Assembly: GCF_004331465.1 (NCBI RefSeq)
Contig: NZ_SJKB01000013.1
Span: forward strand, 62,001-126,000
DNA: 64,000 nt
Direction of reading: 5' to 3'
From: Kribbella pittospori
Lineage (GTDB): Bacteria; Actinomycetota; Actinomycetes; Propionibacteriales; Kribbellaceae
The position numbers were made by a program, and so were the translations under genes. Below are positions 7,977 to 16,634 of the stretch, piece by piece (positions within the stretch are counted from its first letter, which is position 1; the number at the start of each line of letters is the position of its first letter). The notes beneath the pieces are model-generated. The model did not search any database. It was not told the DNA's origin and saw only the letters and a program-made list of their open reading frames with translations.

Positions 7977-10127
7977 ATGACCGTGGACACCCCAGTACGA
8001 CGCCCGCCCCGGAAGGAGAGTGGACGGCCCGGATTGCTGCACCGGGTGTCCGGGTGGTCGATGCGGCACGCCGGACTCGCCCTGCTGCTCTGGGTGGTCG
8101 CCCTCGTCGCGGTGACCGCCGCGTCGACGGTGGTCGGCGACAGCTACAAGAACGACAACTCGCTCCCCGGGACCGACTCCCAGCGTGTGACCGACATCTT
8201 CCGCGAGCACCAGCCGCAGGGGGAGACCGCCTCGGTGCAGATCGTCATGCATGCCGACGGCGGACTCCAGCCCGAGAAGCCGCGAGTCCTCTCGATGCTG
8301 GCCGCTGTCGGCGGCCTCCCGCACGTTGCGTCGGTGGCCGACCCGTTCACTGCTCCCGGATCACTCTCACCAGACGGGCGTACGGCGTACTCGACGGTGA
8401 GTCTGGATGTCGCCGTGGCGGACATGCCGATCGAGGACGTCCGCTCGATCATCGAGAAGGCCCAGCAGTTCCGGGTCCCCGGTCTGACCGTTGAGGTCGG
8501 TGGCGACCTGGCACGATCGGCGGCGGAGAGTGCGGGTGGTGCGTCCGAAGGTGCCGGCATCCTGGCCGCGCTGGTGATCCTGGTGTTCCTCTTCGGATCG
8601 TTGCTGGCGGCAACACTTCCGCTGCTGACGGCGTTGTTTGCGGTCGGCAGCACGCTGGGGCTGCTGGTGCTGGCCTCGCACTTGTTCACTGTGCCCGACT
8701 ACACCGCACCGGTGATGATCCTGGTCGGACTCGGTGTCGGCATCGACTACGCGTTGCTGATCTTCTCCCGCTACCGCCATGAGTTGCTGAAGGACGGGAC
8801 CGACCGCGCGACCGCGTCGATCGTCGCCCTGGACACCGCCGGCCGTTCGGTGATGTTCGCCGGCTGCACTGTGGTGATCGCGCTACTGGGCCTGCTGGCG
8901 TTGGGACTCGGTTCGCTGCAAGGCGTCGCGCTCGGTGTCACCCTGACCGTGCTGATGACGATGCTCGCCGCGGTGAGTCTGCTGCCGGCGCTCCTGACGC
9001 TGTTCGGGAAGCGCATCGAGCGGAGTGTTCGCAAACATGCCGCGAAGCAGCGCCGTACGCCGGGGGACGGGTGGCGGAAGCTGGCGGCCGCAGTGCAGCG
9101 TGGACCGTGGGTGCCGCTGGTCCTCGGGACGATCGCGCTGGTCGCGTTGTCGTTGCCGGCGCTGGACATGCGGCTCGGGTTCGCGGATGCCGGGACGGAC
9201 GATCCGGCCAAGACCAGCCGGAAGGCGTACGACCTGCTGGCCCAGGGATTCGGGCCGGGATTCAACGGTCCGCTGGTGGTCGTGTCCGAAGGCGACCAGG
9301 CCGCAACTCAGGCGCTCGGCCGCACTTTGACCGCCGATCCGGACATCGCCGCGGTCACTCCGCCGCAACTGACACCAGATGGCAAGGTCGCGACTGTACT
9401 GGCGTTTCCGAAGTCGGCACCGCAGGACGCAGCGACCAGTGACCTGGTCGAGCGGTTGCGGAACGACACCCTGCCAGGGCTCGAGTCGCAGACCGGGGCG
9501 ACGTACCTCGTGGGTGGTGCCACCGCTGCGGCCGACGACTTCGCGTCCGCGGTCAGTAGTCGGCTGCCGATCTTCGTGCTGGTCGTGGTCGGATTGTCGG
9601 CACTGTTGCTGATGGCGGTGTTCCGGTCCGTGCTGATCCCGCTGAAGGCCGCGGTCCTGAACCTGCTCAGCATCGGCGCCTCGCTGGGTGTCATCACGCT
9701 GGTCTTCCAGCAGGGCTGGTTCGGTGCGCAGCCGGGTCCGATCGAGGCGTTCGTGCCGGTGATGATCTTCGCGATCGTGTTCGGGCTGTCGATGGACTAC
9801 GAGGTGTTCCTGGTGTCCCGGATCCACGAGGAGTGGCGGCGTACCAAGGATGCGAAGGAGGCCGTCCGGGAAGGGCTGGCCAACACCGGCAGCGTGATCA
9901 CTGCGGCGGCCGCGATCATGATCGTGGTGTTCGGCGCGTTCCTGCTCAGCCCGGACCGGATGCTGAAGCAGTTCGGGCTCGGGCTGGCGACGGCGGTGCT
10001 GCTGGACGCGGTGCTGATCCGGTGCGTCATGGTCCCGGCCATCCTGCGGCTGTTCGGCGACCGCGCCTGGTGGCTGCCGCGCGGACTCGACCGAGTGCTC
10101 CCGAAGATCGCTCTCGAGAAGGACTGA
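7977..10127 (+). CDS. MMPL/RND family exporter
   Basis: The 716-residue protein has two MMPL halves. Each has a large extracytoplasmic loop and a five- to six-helix bundle; helix motifs include GLGVGIDYALLIFSRYRHELL in the first half and FGLSMDYEVFLVSRIHEEW in the second. These Asp/Tyr motifs are the proton-relay signature of the family, which exports lipids or drugs. ATG 7977 has a GTGAGGAGG box. It is controlled in all likelihood by the divergent PadR. A strong hairpin follows the gene. Confidence 0.92.
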   Translation: MTVDTPVRRPPRKESGRPGLLHRVSGWSMRHAGLALLLWVVALVAVTAASTVVGDSYKNDNSLPGTDSQRVTDIFREHQPQGETASVQIVMHADGGLQPEKPRVLSMLAAVGGLPHVASVADPFTAPGSLSPDGRTAYSTVSLDVAVADMPIEDVRSIIEKAQQFRVPGLTVEVGGDLARSAAESAGGASEGAGILAALVILVFLFGSLLAATLPLLTALFAVGSTLGLLVLASHLFTVPDYTAPVMILVGLGVGIDYALLIFSRYRHELLKDGTDRATASIVALDTAGRSVMFAGCTVVIALLGLLALGLGSLQGVALGVTLTVLMTMLAAVSLLPALLTLFGKRIERSVRKHAAKQRRTPGDGWRKLAAAVQRGPWVPLVLGTIALVALSLPALDMRLGFADAGTDDPAKTSRKAYDLLAQGFGPGFNGPLVVVSEGDQAATQALGRTLTADPDIAAVTPPQLTPDGKVATVLAFPKSAPQDAATSDLVERLRNDTLPGLESQTGATYLVGGATAAADDFASAVSSRLPIFVLVVVGLSALLLMAVFRSVLIPLKAAVLNLLSIGASLGVITLVFQQGWFGAQPGPIEAFVPVMIFAIVFGLSMDYEVFLVSRIHEEWRRTKDAKEAVREGLANTGSVITAAAAIMIVVFGAFLLSPDRMLKQFGLGLATAVLLDAVLIRCVMVPAILRLFGDRAWWLPRGLDRVLPKIALEKD

Positions 10128-10133
10128 ACCGAT

Positions 10134-10163
10134 GAGGCGGGCCGACCCTGCGCGGCCCGCCTC
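10134..10163. terminator. Bidirectional hairpin terminator
   Basis: GAGGCGGGCCG (10134-10144) pairs perfectly with CGGCCCGCCTC (10153-10163) across an 8-base loop. It separates the convergent MMPL and VOC genes, so it can serve both strands. No U-tract is present, as is common in actinobacteria. Confidence 0.75.
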
Positions 10164-10169
10164 GGGTGG

Positions 10170-10520
10170 TCATTCGGTGGCGGCCACTCCGATCTTGTGG
10201 CCCTGGGCGTCGGCGAACACGCCGAAGCTCGTGCCGGGCACCTGCTGCATCGGCTGGACGACGCTGCCGCCCAGCTTCTCGGCGCGCGCGAGGGTGTCCG
10301 CCACGTCCTCGACGGACACGAAGAACAGCACCTCGTCCTCTGCGCCCTGGCGCGGACTGATCGCGACGTACGGTCCGTCCGGTGTCCCGGTGTCGATGAA
10401 CGTGTAGCCCGGGAATCCGCCCTCGGACGCGATCTTCCATCCGAACAGGTCCGCGAAGAACTGACGTGTCGCGTCCGGGTCCGCCGATCGGATCTCGGTG
10501 TGGACGACTGGATGTGCCAT
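10170..10520 (-). CDS. VOC (glyoxalase/bleomycin-resistance fold) family protein
   Basis: This 116-residue single-domain VOC protein has paired beta-alpha-beta modules (HTEIRSADPDATRQFFADLFGWK and LFFVSVEDVADTLARAEKLGG) ending in GVFADAQGHKIGV. Small VOC proteins bind or modify varied ligands; no substrate is evident. ATG 10520 has a GGAGGGG box and is preferred over an upstream extension. Same strand as the cwlM-like gene but separated by about 90 bases. Confidence 0.85.
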   Translation of the reverse strand: MAHPVVHTEIRSADPDATRQFFADLFGWKIASEGGFPGYTFIDTGTPDGPYVAISPRQGAEDEVLFFVSVEDVADTLARAEKLGGSVVQPMQQVPGTSFGVFADAQGHKIGVAATE

Positions 10521-10611
10521 GAGCCCCTCCCAACTGAATGACGTCCCACCCGGCGTGATCGCCGGGCGAGTAGCGCTCATTCAGATGACGAACGGCTCAC
10601 CCCGGAATCGA

Positions 10612-11736
10612 CTAGACCGTCAGTTGGCCGAAGCGGAGCATGCCGGTGGCCGCGTCCTGCTCCGGCGGGAGGTACACGCGCTGGATGGCGACCACGATGG
10701 CCTCGGCGATCACGTCGCGGAACGCCGGGTCGGCCAGCCGCGCGGAGTCGTGCGGGTTGGTCACGTAGCCGATCTCGAGGCGGACCGCGGGCATCTTGGT
10801 GCGCCGCAGCAGGTCCCAGGTCTTGGCATGGGTGCGGCAGTTCAGCAGGTCGGTGCGGGCGACGATCTCGCGCTGCACCAGCCCGGCGAACTGCTCGCCG
10901 ACGCTCGACGAGGCGCCGTGCAGATCGTTGCCGTAGTAGTACGTCGCCACACCCTGGGCCTCCGGGTTCATCGACCCGTCGGTGTGCAGCGACACGCACA
11001 GGTTGGCGTCCGTCTCGTTCGCGAACGCGGCCCGGGCCAACTCGTCCGGACCCTGATCCCGTCCCCGGGACAGATACGCCCGTACGCCGGTCGCACCCAG
11101 GCGACCCTCGATCCGGGCGGCCAGGTCGTACGCGACGTCGGACTCGCGCAGGCCGTAGCCCTCCCAGCCGTGGTCGAAGCCGCCGTGACCGGCATCGATC
11201 ACCACGGTCTTGCCGGACAGCCGCGGGCCGGCGGCGCGAACCGCCTCGGACGCGCGCAACGCATCCGGCCGGCCGCCCGTCGCCATCGGCTTGATCCGCT
11301 GCAGCGCCTTGAACGTCGACGGGCCACAGGTGCCGTCACCCGGCAGGCCCATGTTGCGCTGGAAGTCGGTCACCGCGCGCTGCGTGTCGGGTCCGAAGAT
11401 CCCGTCGATCCGGGCGACTGCGAAGCCGAGCTCCTGCAGCTTCGCCTGCAGCGCCAGTACGTCGTCACCGCTCAGCGGGTGCGAGACGACGTACGTCAGC
11501 AGCCGGTCGCCCAGCCGCCAGCGTGCGTCGTCGATCGCGCGGTACGTCTGCGGGCCGACGACCCCGTCGATCATCAGTCCGCGTTGCTGCTGGAAGCCCC
11601 GAACGGCGTGCGCGGTCGCTTCGTCGTAGACGTCGTGACCGCCCGTCAGCAGTCCCAGCCGCTGAAGCTTGCCGATGATCTCGGCGACCGCCTCACCGCT
11701 GTCGCCGATCCGGTACACGCCGTGGGGGCCTTCCAT
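10612..11736 (-). CDS. cwlM: CwlM-like protein: two peptidoglycan-binding domains plus amidase_3 domain
   Basis: The 374-residue protein has two PG_binding_1 repeats (about 9-68 and 93-147) and a C-terminal N-acetylmuramoyl-L-alanine amidase domain (about 176-355). The usual metal/catalytic residues can be picked out as H184, E198, H251 and E321. There is no signal peptide, so it should stay in the cytoplasm. Domain order, lack of export signal and position after trxB-trxA match mycobacterial CwlM, which is reported to control MurA after PknB phosphorylation near its C-terminus. T364 in the last ten residues is a possible equivalent. ATG 11736 is chosen; the preceding GTG also fits the AGGAG box. 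Confidence 0.85.
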   Translation of the reverse strand: MEGPHGVYRIGDSGEAVAEIIGKLQRLGLLTGGHDVYDEATAHAVRGFQQQRGLMIDGVVGPQTYRAIDDARWRLGDRLLTYVVSHPLSGDDVLALQAKLQELGFAVARIDGIFGPDTQRAVTDFQRNMGLPGDGTCGPSTFKALQRIKPMATGGRPDALRASEAVRAAGPRLSGKTVVIDAGHGGFDHGWEGYGLRESDVAYDLAARIEGRLGATGVRAYLSRGRDQGPDELARAAFANETDANLCVSLHTDGSMNPEAQGVATYYYGNDLHGASSSVGEQFAGLVQREIVARTDLLNCRTHAKTWDLLRRTKMPAVRLEIGYVTNPHDSARLADPAFRDVIAEAIVVAIQRVYLPPEQDAATGMLRFGQLTV

Positions 11737-11780
11737 CACAAACTGCTCCTTGCCGTGGCGGACGGGGTCCTACCGATCGT

Positions 11781-12110
11781 TCAGGAGGTGAAGTCGGCCA
11801 GCTCCTTCAGCAGCGCCGCCTTCGGCTTGGCGCCGACGATGGACTTGGCCAGCTCACCGTTCACGTAGACGTTGATGGTAGGGATACCCGTAACACGGTA
11901 GTTGCTCGGGGTGACCGGGTTCTCGTCGACGTTCATCTTCAGGAAGGTGAGCTTGTCGCTGTGGTCCTGCGCCAGCTCCTCCAGGATCGGGGAGACCTGG
12001 CGGCACGGTCCGCACCACTCGGCCCAGAAGTCCACCAGCACCGGCTTGTCGCTCTTCAGCACGGTCTGGTCGAACTCGGCGTCGGTGACGGCGTTCATCT
12101 TCTCGCCCAC
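11781..12110 (-). CDS. trxA: Thioredoxin
   Basis: The 109-residue thioredoxin has the active site WAEWCGPC (Cys33 and Cys36) and the cis-proline loop GIPTINVYVNGE. It reduces protein disulfides with electrons from the reductase encoded 29 bases upstream. The GTG start preceded by GGAG gives the usual N-terminal length; an internal ATG four codons on is possible. Confidence 0.97.
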   Translation of the reverse strand: MGEKMNAVTDAEFDQTVLKSDKPVLVDFWAEWCGPCRQVSPILEELAQDHSDKLTFLKMNVDENPVTPSNYRVTGIPTINVYVNGELAKSIVGAKPKAALLKELADFTS

Positions 12111-12139
12111 GGGCGTAACTCCTTCAGTGGTTGTGAGGT

Positions 12140-13126
12140 TCAGACGGAGACGGGCTCGGTGGCCGCGGCAGCCGCGGCGGTCGCCTCGTGCTCCAAGGTG
12201 GCCAGGAAGCGCTCGGCGTCCAGGGCGGCCGCACAGCCCGTGCCGGCGGCGGTGATCGCCTGCCGGTAGGTGTGGTCCACCAGGTCGCCGGCGGCGAAGA
12301 CGCCCGGCAGGTTGGTCTCGGTGCTGCCATCGCGGACCAGGACGTAGCCGTCTTCGTCCAGGTGCACCTGACCCTTCACCAGCTCCGAGCGCGGGTCGTG
12401 CCCGATCGCGATGAACAGGCCGGTCACCGGCAGCTCCCGGGTCTCACCGGTCACGGTGTCCCGCAGGGTGACGCCGGTCAGCTTGTCGTCGCCGTGGATC
12501 GCGGCGACCTCGGAGTTCCAGGCGAAGTCGATCTTGTCGTTCGCGAACGCCCGGTCGGCCATGATCTTCGACGCGCGCAGCTCGCCGCGGCGGTGCACCA
12601 GCGTGACCTTCTTGCCGAACCTGGTCAGGAAGGTGGCCTCCTCGACCGCGGAGTCGCCACCGCCGACGACGGCGATCTCGTGCTCACGGAAGAAGAACCC
12701 GTCACAGGTCGCACACCAGGACACGCCGTGGCCGGACATCCGGTCCTCGTCCGGCAGGCCCAGCTTGCGGTAGCCGGAGCCCATGGCCAGGATGACGGTC
12801 TTGGCCCGGTGCTCGGTGCCCGCGGAGTCGGTGACCACCTTGATCTCGCCGGTCAGGTCCACCGAGACGATGTCGTCCGCCACCAGCTCGGCGCCGAAGC
12901 GCTCGGCCTGCTGGCGCATCTCGTCCATCAGCGCGGGACCCATGATCCCCTGCGAGAAGCCGGGGTAGTTCTCGACGTCGGTGGTGTTCATCAGTGCGCC
13001 ACCGGCCGTGACAGAGCCCTCGAACACGAGCGGTTCGAGGCGGGCGCGGGCGGCATACACGGCGGCCGTGTAACCGGCCGGACCGGAGCCGACGATGATG
13101 ACGTTGCGAACTGCGGAGTCGCTCAT
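12140..13126 (-). CDS. trxB: Thioredoxin-disulfide reductase
   Basis: The 328-residue flavoprotein has an FAD-binding GSGPAGYTAAVYAAR motif, the redox pair CATC (138-141), an NADPH-binding GGGDSAVEEA motif and the C-terminal FAD motif GVFAAGDLVDHTYRQ. It forms a thioredoxin system with trxA just downstream. The trailing Ala-rich tail (about 20 residues) is typical of actinobacterial TrxB. Confidence 0.97.
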   Translation of the reverse strand: MSDSAVRNVIIVGSGPAGYTAAVYAARARLEPLVFEGSVTAGGALMNTTDVENYPGFSQGIMGPALMDEMRQQAERFGAELVADDIVSVDLTGEIKVVTDSAGTEHRAKTVILAMGSGYRKLGLPDEDRMSGHGVSWCATCDGFFFREHEIAVVGGGDSAVEEATFLTRFGKKVTLVHRRGELRASKIMADRAFANDKIDFAWNSEVAAIHGDDKLTGVTLRDTVTGETRELPVTGLFIAIGHDPRSELVKGQVHLDEDGYVLVRDGSTETNLPGVFAAGDLVDHTYRQAITAAGTGCAAALDAERFLATLEHEATAAAAAATEPVSV

Positions 13127-13234
13127 GCAGGCGTTTCCTCGTGTCGTCGAGACTTGTACGTCGTACTCAACGGATCCTAGAGGCCGACCATTCCCACGGT
13201 ACCCATCACCGGGCCGTGGTACCGCATTGCCGTC

Positions 13235-13999
13235 TCAGCGGTTGCGCAGTGTCACCGAAGTGTCGTAGAAGGGGCTGGCGACACCCCCGGATTCGCTACA
13301 TCCGGTCACCACGAAGACCTGGATGTCCTGGGTCGACCCGCCCTGCAGACCGATCACGGTCGCGCGCTTGCCGTCGACCTTGGCTGGCTGCACCAGCCGG
13401 AGCTGCGGGTTGGGCCGGCCGGACGCGAAGTTCTTCGCGCAGGCGAGCTCGTCCGCCGAGCCGTTCAGCAGTGTGCCACCGGAGTTCTCCAGCCAACGCT
13501 GTGCGTCCGGGCCGACATCCGAGGTGGAGAGCGTCGGCGCACCGGTCGGCAGCGCGGTCGTCGGAGTCGTATCGGCCGTGTTCCCGGGCGCGTTGTCCTT
13601 GATCGCGAAGACCACGCCGACGCCGATCGCCGCGACAACCACGACGGCCGCGGCCGCACCCAGCAACTTAGGGAGGTGGCGGCGCGGCTCCTCGCGGATC
13701 TGCGCGAGCGAGTGCACACCGATCGTCGACGAGCGCATCATCGACTCCGAGACGATCACCGCGTCGAGGTGCTCGGCGACGTCGGTCGGCATCGGGATGT
13801 CCGTCCGGCCCTCGTCGGCCAGGTCCGCGGACAGTTGCAGCAGTGCGTCGAAGGTCTGCTGACAGTCCGGACAGGCCTTCACATGTTCACGAGCCCGGTG
13901 GGCCTCGGGTGCGGGTAGCAGGTTCTCGATCAGGTCGGCGATGGTGTCCGGATCCAGGTGCTCGAGGTGCTCACTGGTCGGAAGACCGGAATCGGTCAT
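13235..13999 (-). CDS. Membrane anti-sigma factor (SigM partner)
   Basis: This 254-residue protein has a zinc-finger anti-sigma (ZAS) motif, H39-x3-C43-x2-C46, in a helical N-terminal domain. One transmembrane helix (about 109-133) and an extracytoplasmic domain with a Thr-rich linker and three cysteines follow. It should hold SigM inactive at the membrane until a redox or envelope signal releases it. It lies 130 bases downstream of sigM with a CCTCCCGTGAGGAGG-type ribosome-binding region. The position and domain plan match mycobacterial RsmA. Confidence 0.85.
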   Translation of the reverse strand: MTDSGLPTSEHLEHLDPDTIADLIENLLPAPEAHRAREHVKACPDCQQTFDALLQLSADLADEGRTDIPMPTDVAEHLDAVIVSESMMRSSTIGVHSLAQIREEPRRHLPKLLGAAAAVVVVAAIGVGVVFAIKDNAPGNTADTTPTTALPTGAPTLSTSDVGPDAQRWLENSGGTLLNGSADELACAKNFASGRPNPQLRLVQPAKVDGKRATVIGLQGGSTQDIQVFVVTGCSESGGVASPFYDTSVTLRNR

Positions 14000-14129
14000 C
14001 GGGAACTCGCCTCCTCACGGGAGGTGCCCAGGATCGGGCGCGGTGTGCTCATGGCTGATGTGCTCCGGTCGAGGCATCGGGCAGCGTAGCCGCCAGAACA
14101 TGGCGACTCCGCTTCGACGGTGTACCCAC

Positions 14130-14825
14130 TCATTCGGTTCCCACCGCTTCGGCAGCAGTTTTCGCGGGTACGTCGGGCGCCTCGGAGCCGGACCGTGTGG
14201 TCTGCCAGTGTCGGAGCAGTGGCAGCAGCCGGGCCCGGCCCCGGGCACAGCGGGACTTCACAGTGCCAGGCGCGCAGCCCAGGATCGCGGCGGCCTCCTC
14301 GATCGAGTAACCCTCCATGTCGACCAGGACGAGTGCACTGCGCTGGTCGGAGTTGATCTGCTTCAGCGCGTTGAGTACGTCGAGCCGGCGTTCGCGGACC
14401 TCGGCCGGGTCGTCCTCGGCCGGTCCGGCCAGCTCGGCGGCGCGGTCTTCGTCCTCCGGCAACGGGTCGGCCGCCCGGACCTGACGGCGACGGATCCGGT
14501 CCAGGCAGGCGTTCACCACGATCCGGTGCAGCCAGGTGGTCACCTTGGCATCACCGCGGAACGAGTCGGCCCGGCGGAACGCCGAGATGAACGCCTCCTG
14601 CAGTGCGTCGGCGGCCTCCTCCGGCTCACCCAGGGTGCGGATCGCGACGGCCCACATCCGGTCCCGATGCCGTCGGACCAGATACCCGAACGCGTCCGGG
14701 TTGCCCGCGACGTGCAGCCGGAGCAGCTCGTGGTCGTCCAGCTGGTCGTAGCTGACCGGACCAGCCGGCGCGGCCGGCCGGCCGACGGGTTCAGGCGGCC
14801 CGATCCGACTGATCTCGGGTGTCAT
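14130..14825 (-). CDS. sigM: ECF RNA polymerase sigma factor SigM
   Basis: The 231-residue ECF sigma factor has region 2 (DAFGYLVRRHRDRMWAVAIR, EEAADALQEAFISAFR) and region 4 (LVLVDMEGYSIEEAAAILG, GTVKSRCARGRARL). ATG 14825 overlaps the TGA of the pseudokinase gene (ATGA), so the two are translationally coupled. The operon order pseudokinase-sigM-anti-sigma-trxB-trxA suggests control of oxidative and cell-wall stress responses. Confidence 0.92.
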   Translation of the reverse strand: MTPEISRIGPPEPVGRPAAPAGPVSYDQLDDHELLRLHVAGNPDAFGYLVRRHRDRMWAVAIRTLGEPEEAADALQEAFISAFRRADSFRGDAKVTTWLHRIVVNACLDRIRRRQVRAADPLPEDEDRAAELAGPAEDDPAEVRERRLDVLNALKQINSDQRSALVLVDMEGYSIEEAAAILGCAPGTVKSRCARGRARLLPLLRHWQTTRSGSEAPDVPAKTAAEAVGTE

Positions 14826-16474
14826 TTCTGGATTGTGACCTCCGAGATCTCGCCCCGGTACCCGCCGCCGTCCTTCGGGATCTTCGTCAGCCACACCAGA
14901 ACATACTGCGTCTGGGTCGGCGCCGACGGTGTCAGGGTCGTCGTCCCCTCGGGCTGGTCCTCCTCGGTGGCGACCGGCGTCCAGCCGCTGACCGTGGTCG
15001 GCGACTTGGACGTGTCACCCTTCGGCACCATCAGCTCCAGGCTGGTCTCGTCGCCCTTGAGCGCGACCAGCACCTTGGACACGGCTGTCGGCTCGCCGAG
15101 GTCGTAGATGATGCCGACGCCTTCCTTCTGGCCACCGAAGTTCGGCTTGTTCTTGTACGACATGGTGGTCCAGCTCGTGTCCTGCTTGCCGTCGTAGGAC
15201 TTCCCGACGTCGTCCGGGTGCTCGTTGCCGTTGCCGTCCGGCGGCGGGTCGAAGTCCTTGGCGCTGACGATCTTGGCCGGTCCACCGGTCGCGGACGGCG
15301 TCGTACTCGTGGCCGGCGGCTTGCCGGCGCCGCTGTCGGTGCCGTCGTCCTGGTCGTTGTTCATCGCGCCCTTGAGCAGGAACTGCGCCATTGCGACCAC
15401 GGACAGCAGCGCGAGTACGGCGAGCAGGATCAGGATCCGGCCGCCCCACGAGCCCTTCGGCTTCGGCTTCGGGTCGTCGGCCCGGCGCCGACCGTTCCCG
15501 TTCGACGGCGGTGGCTGCCGCAGCGGCCGGGTCTCGGCCGCGGTCGAGTACGCCGAGTGCGTCTCGTGCCCGTTGCTGCTCTGGTACGCCGGCGGTGTCG
15601 GGTCGAGAGCCGGCGGCGTTGTCTGCGGCACCACCTGGGTGGCGTCGTCGATGCTGCCGTTCTGCCGGGCGACCTGAACGGTCTCGTCCATCTGGTTCGG
15701 CGGCTCGTGCGAGCTGCCGACGACACCGGACAGCGCGGCGGACAGGCCGGCGGCGCTGGTGATCGGCGGAGTGTGGTGCCGCGGCGGGTTGCTCAGCAAC
15801 CGGTCGCAGATGTCGTCCAGGGAGCGCGGCACGCCGGCTCGCACCTGGCGCGGACTGAGCAGACGACCGTGCTCGAACGGCGCCGGCTGCATCCCCCAGG
15901 CCGGGCCGGGGCCGGGCCAACGGCCGGTGAGCGAGGCGTAGAGCAGCTCACCGAGCGCGTGGATGTCGTGCTCGGGCGAACCCGGGCCGGTGGACCGCAG
16001 CGCTGCCTCGGTGGCGAGTCCGACGACCTTGATCGCGCCCGCGTCGGTGACCACGACGGTCGACGGGCTGATCGAGCCGTGGGACAGACCGGTGCGGTGC
16101 AGGTTCTCCAGCGCTTCGGACACCTCGCGCGCGAGCCAGCCGGCTTGCTGACCGGTCAGCGGCCCGGTCGCGAGCATCCGCTCCAGCGGACGGCCGCCCG
16201 CCCACTCGCGGACGCAGTACGTGACGCCGTCGTGCATGTCGCAGTCGAGCACGCGCAGGAAGCGGGGGTCAGCCGCGGCGGCCGCGCGCCGGGCGGCATC
16301 GAAGAGCAGGTTCGTCCGTGGGTCGCCGACCGGCAGGATGTCCACGACGACTGCCCGACTGAGTACCTCGTCCACTGCCCGCCACACCCGGGCACCGTCG
16401 ATCTCCGCGAGTAGCTCGGCGATCCGGTACCGGCCGGCAAGCAGGGCACCAGGACTGACGGTCTGGTTCGACAC
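14822..16474 (-). CDS. Membrane pseudokinase with extracellular discoidin-like domain (MurJ-associated)
   Basis: The 550-residue protein opens with a protein-kinase fold (about 10-260) that lacks the catalytic residues. The HRDLKPxN loop reads HGSISPST (132-139), with serines in place of the catalytic Asp and Lys, and the DFG position reads VGL. A long Pro/Asn-rich linker precedes one membrane helix (about 354-378), and an extracellular beta-rich domain resembling discoidin/F5-8 type repeats completes it. In mycobacteria the equivalent pseudokinase is fused to MviN/MurJ; here it is a separate gene. GTG 16474 is chosen because the upstream extension has no kinase-like content. It overlaps sigM by 4 bases. 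Confidence 0.8.
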   Translation of the reverse strand: MSNQTVSPGALLAGRYRIAELLAEIDGARVWRAVDEVLSRAVVVDILPVGDPRTNLLFDAARRAAAAADPRFLRVLDCDMHDGVTYCVREWAGGRPLERMLATGPLTGQQAGWLAREVSEALENLHRTGLSHGSISPSTVVVTDAGAIKVVGLATEAALRSTGPGSPEHDIHALGELLYASLTGRWPGPGPAWGMQPAPFEHGRLLSPRQVRAGVPRSLDDICDRLLSNPPRHHTPPITSAAGLSAALSGVVGSSHEPPNQMDETVQVARQNGSIDDATQVVPQTTPPALDPTPPAYQSSNGHETHSAYSTAAETRPLRQPPPSNGNGRRRADDPKPKPKGSWGGRILILLAVLALLSVVAMAQFLLKGAMNNDQDDGTDSGAGKPPATSTTPSATGGPAKIVSAKDFDPPPDGNGNEHPDDVGKSYDGKQDTSWTTMSYKNKPNFGGQKEGVGIIYDLGEPTAVSKVLVALKGDETSLELMVPKGDTSKSPTTVSGWTPVATEEDQPEGTTTLTPSAPTQTQYVLVWLTKIPKDGGGYRGEISEVTIQK

Positions 16475-16634
16475 GGTGTCTCTCGCCCTCCTCGATGCAC
16501 TGGTCGGCCTGCGTCTGGCGCCCCGGATCCGGTCGGCGGGGACCCGGTCACGATCAGCTGGCGGCCTGACCGCAGCCCCATCGTAGTGCCCCCCTGATCC
16601 CTCAAGTGGTGCACGAGTGCACAAGCCACCGGGT

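Noticed and set aside
13185..13230. Possible hairpin between the anti-sigma gene and trxB (CCACGG with CCGTGG)
   Set aside because: Only six base pairs with a long loop and alternative pairings through GGTACC; too weak to call a terminator.
14819..16414. Long plus-strand open frame of about 530 codons
   Set aside because: It is antisense to the pseudokinase gene, has arginine/valine-rich composition and no recognisable domain; it opens only because of high GC.
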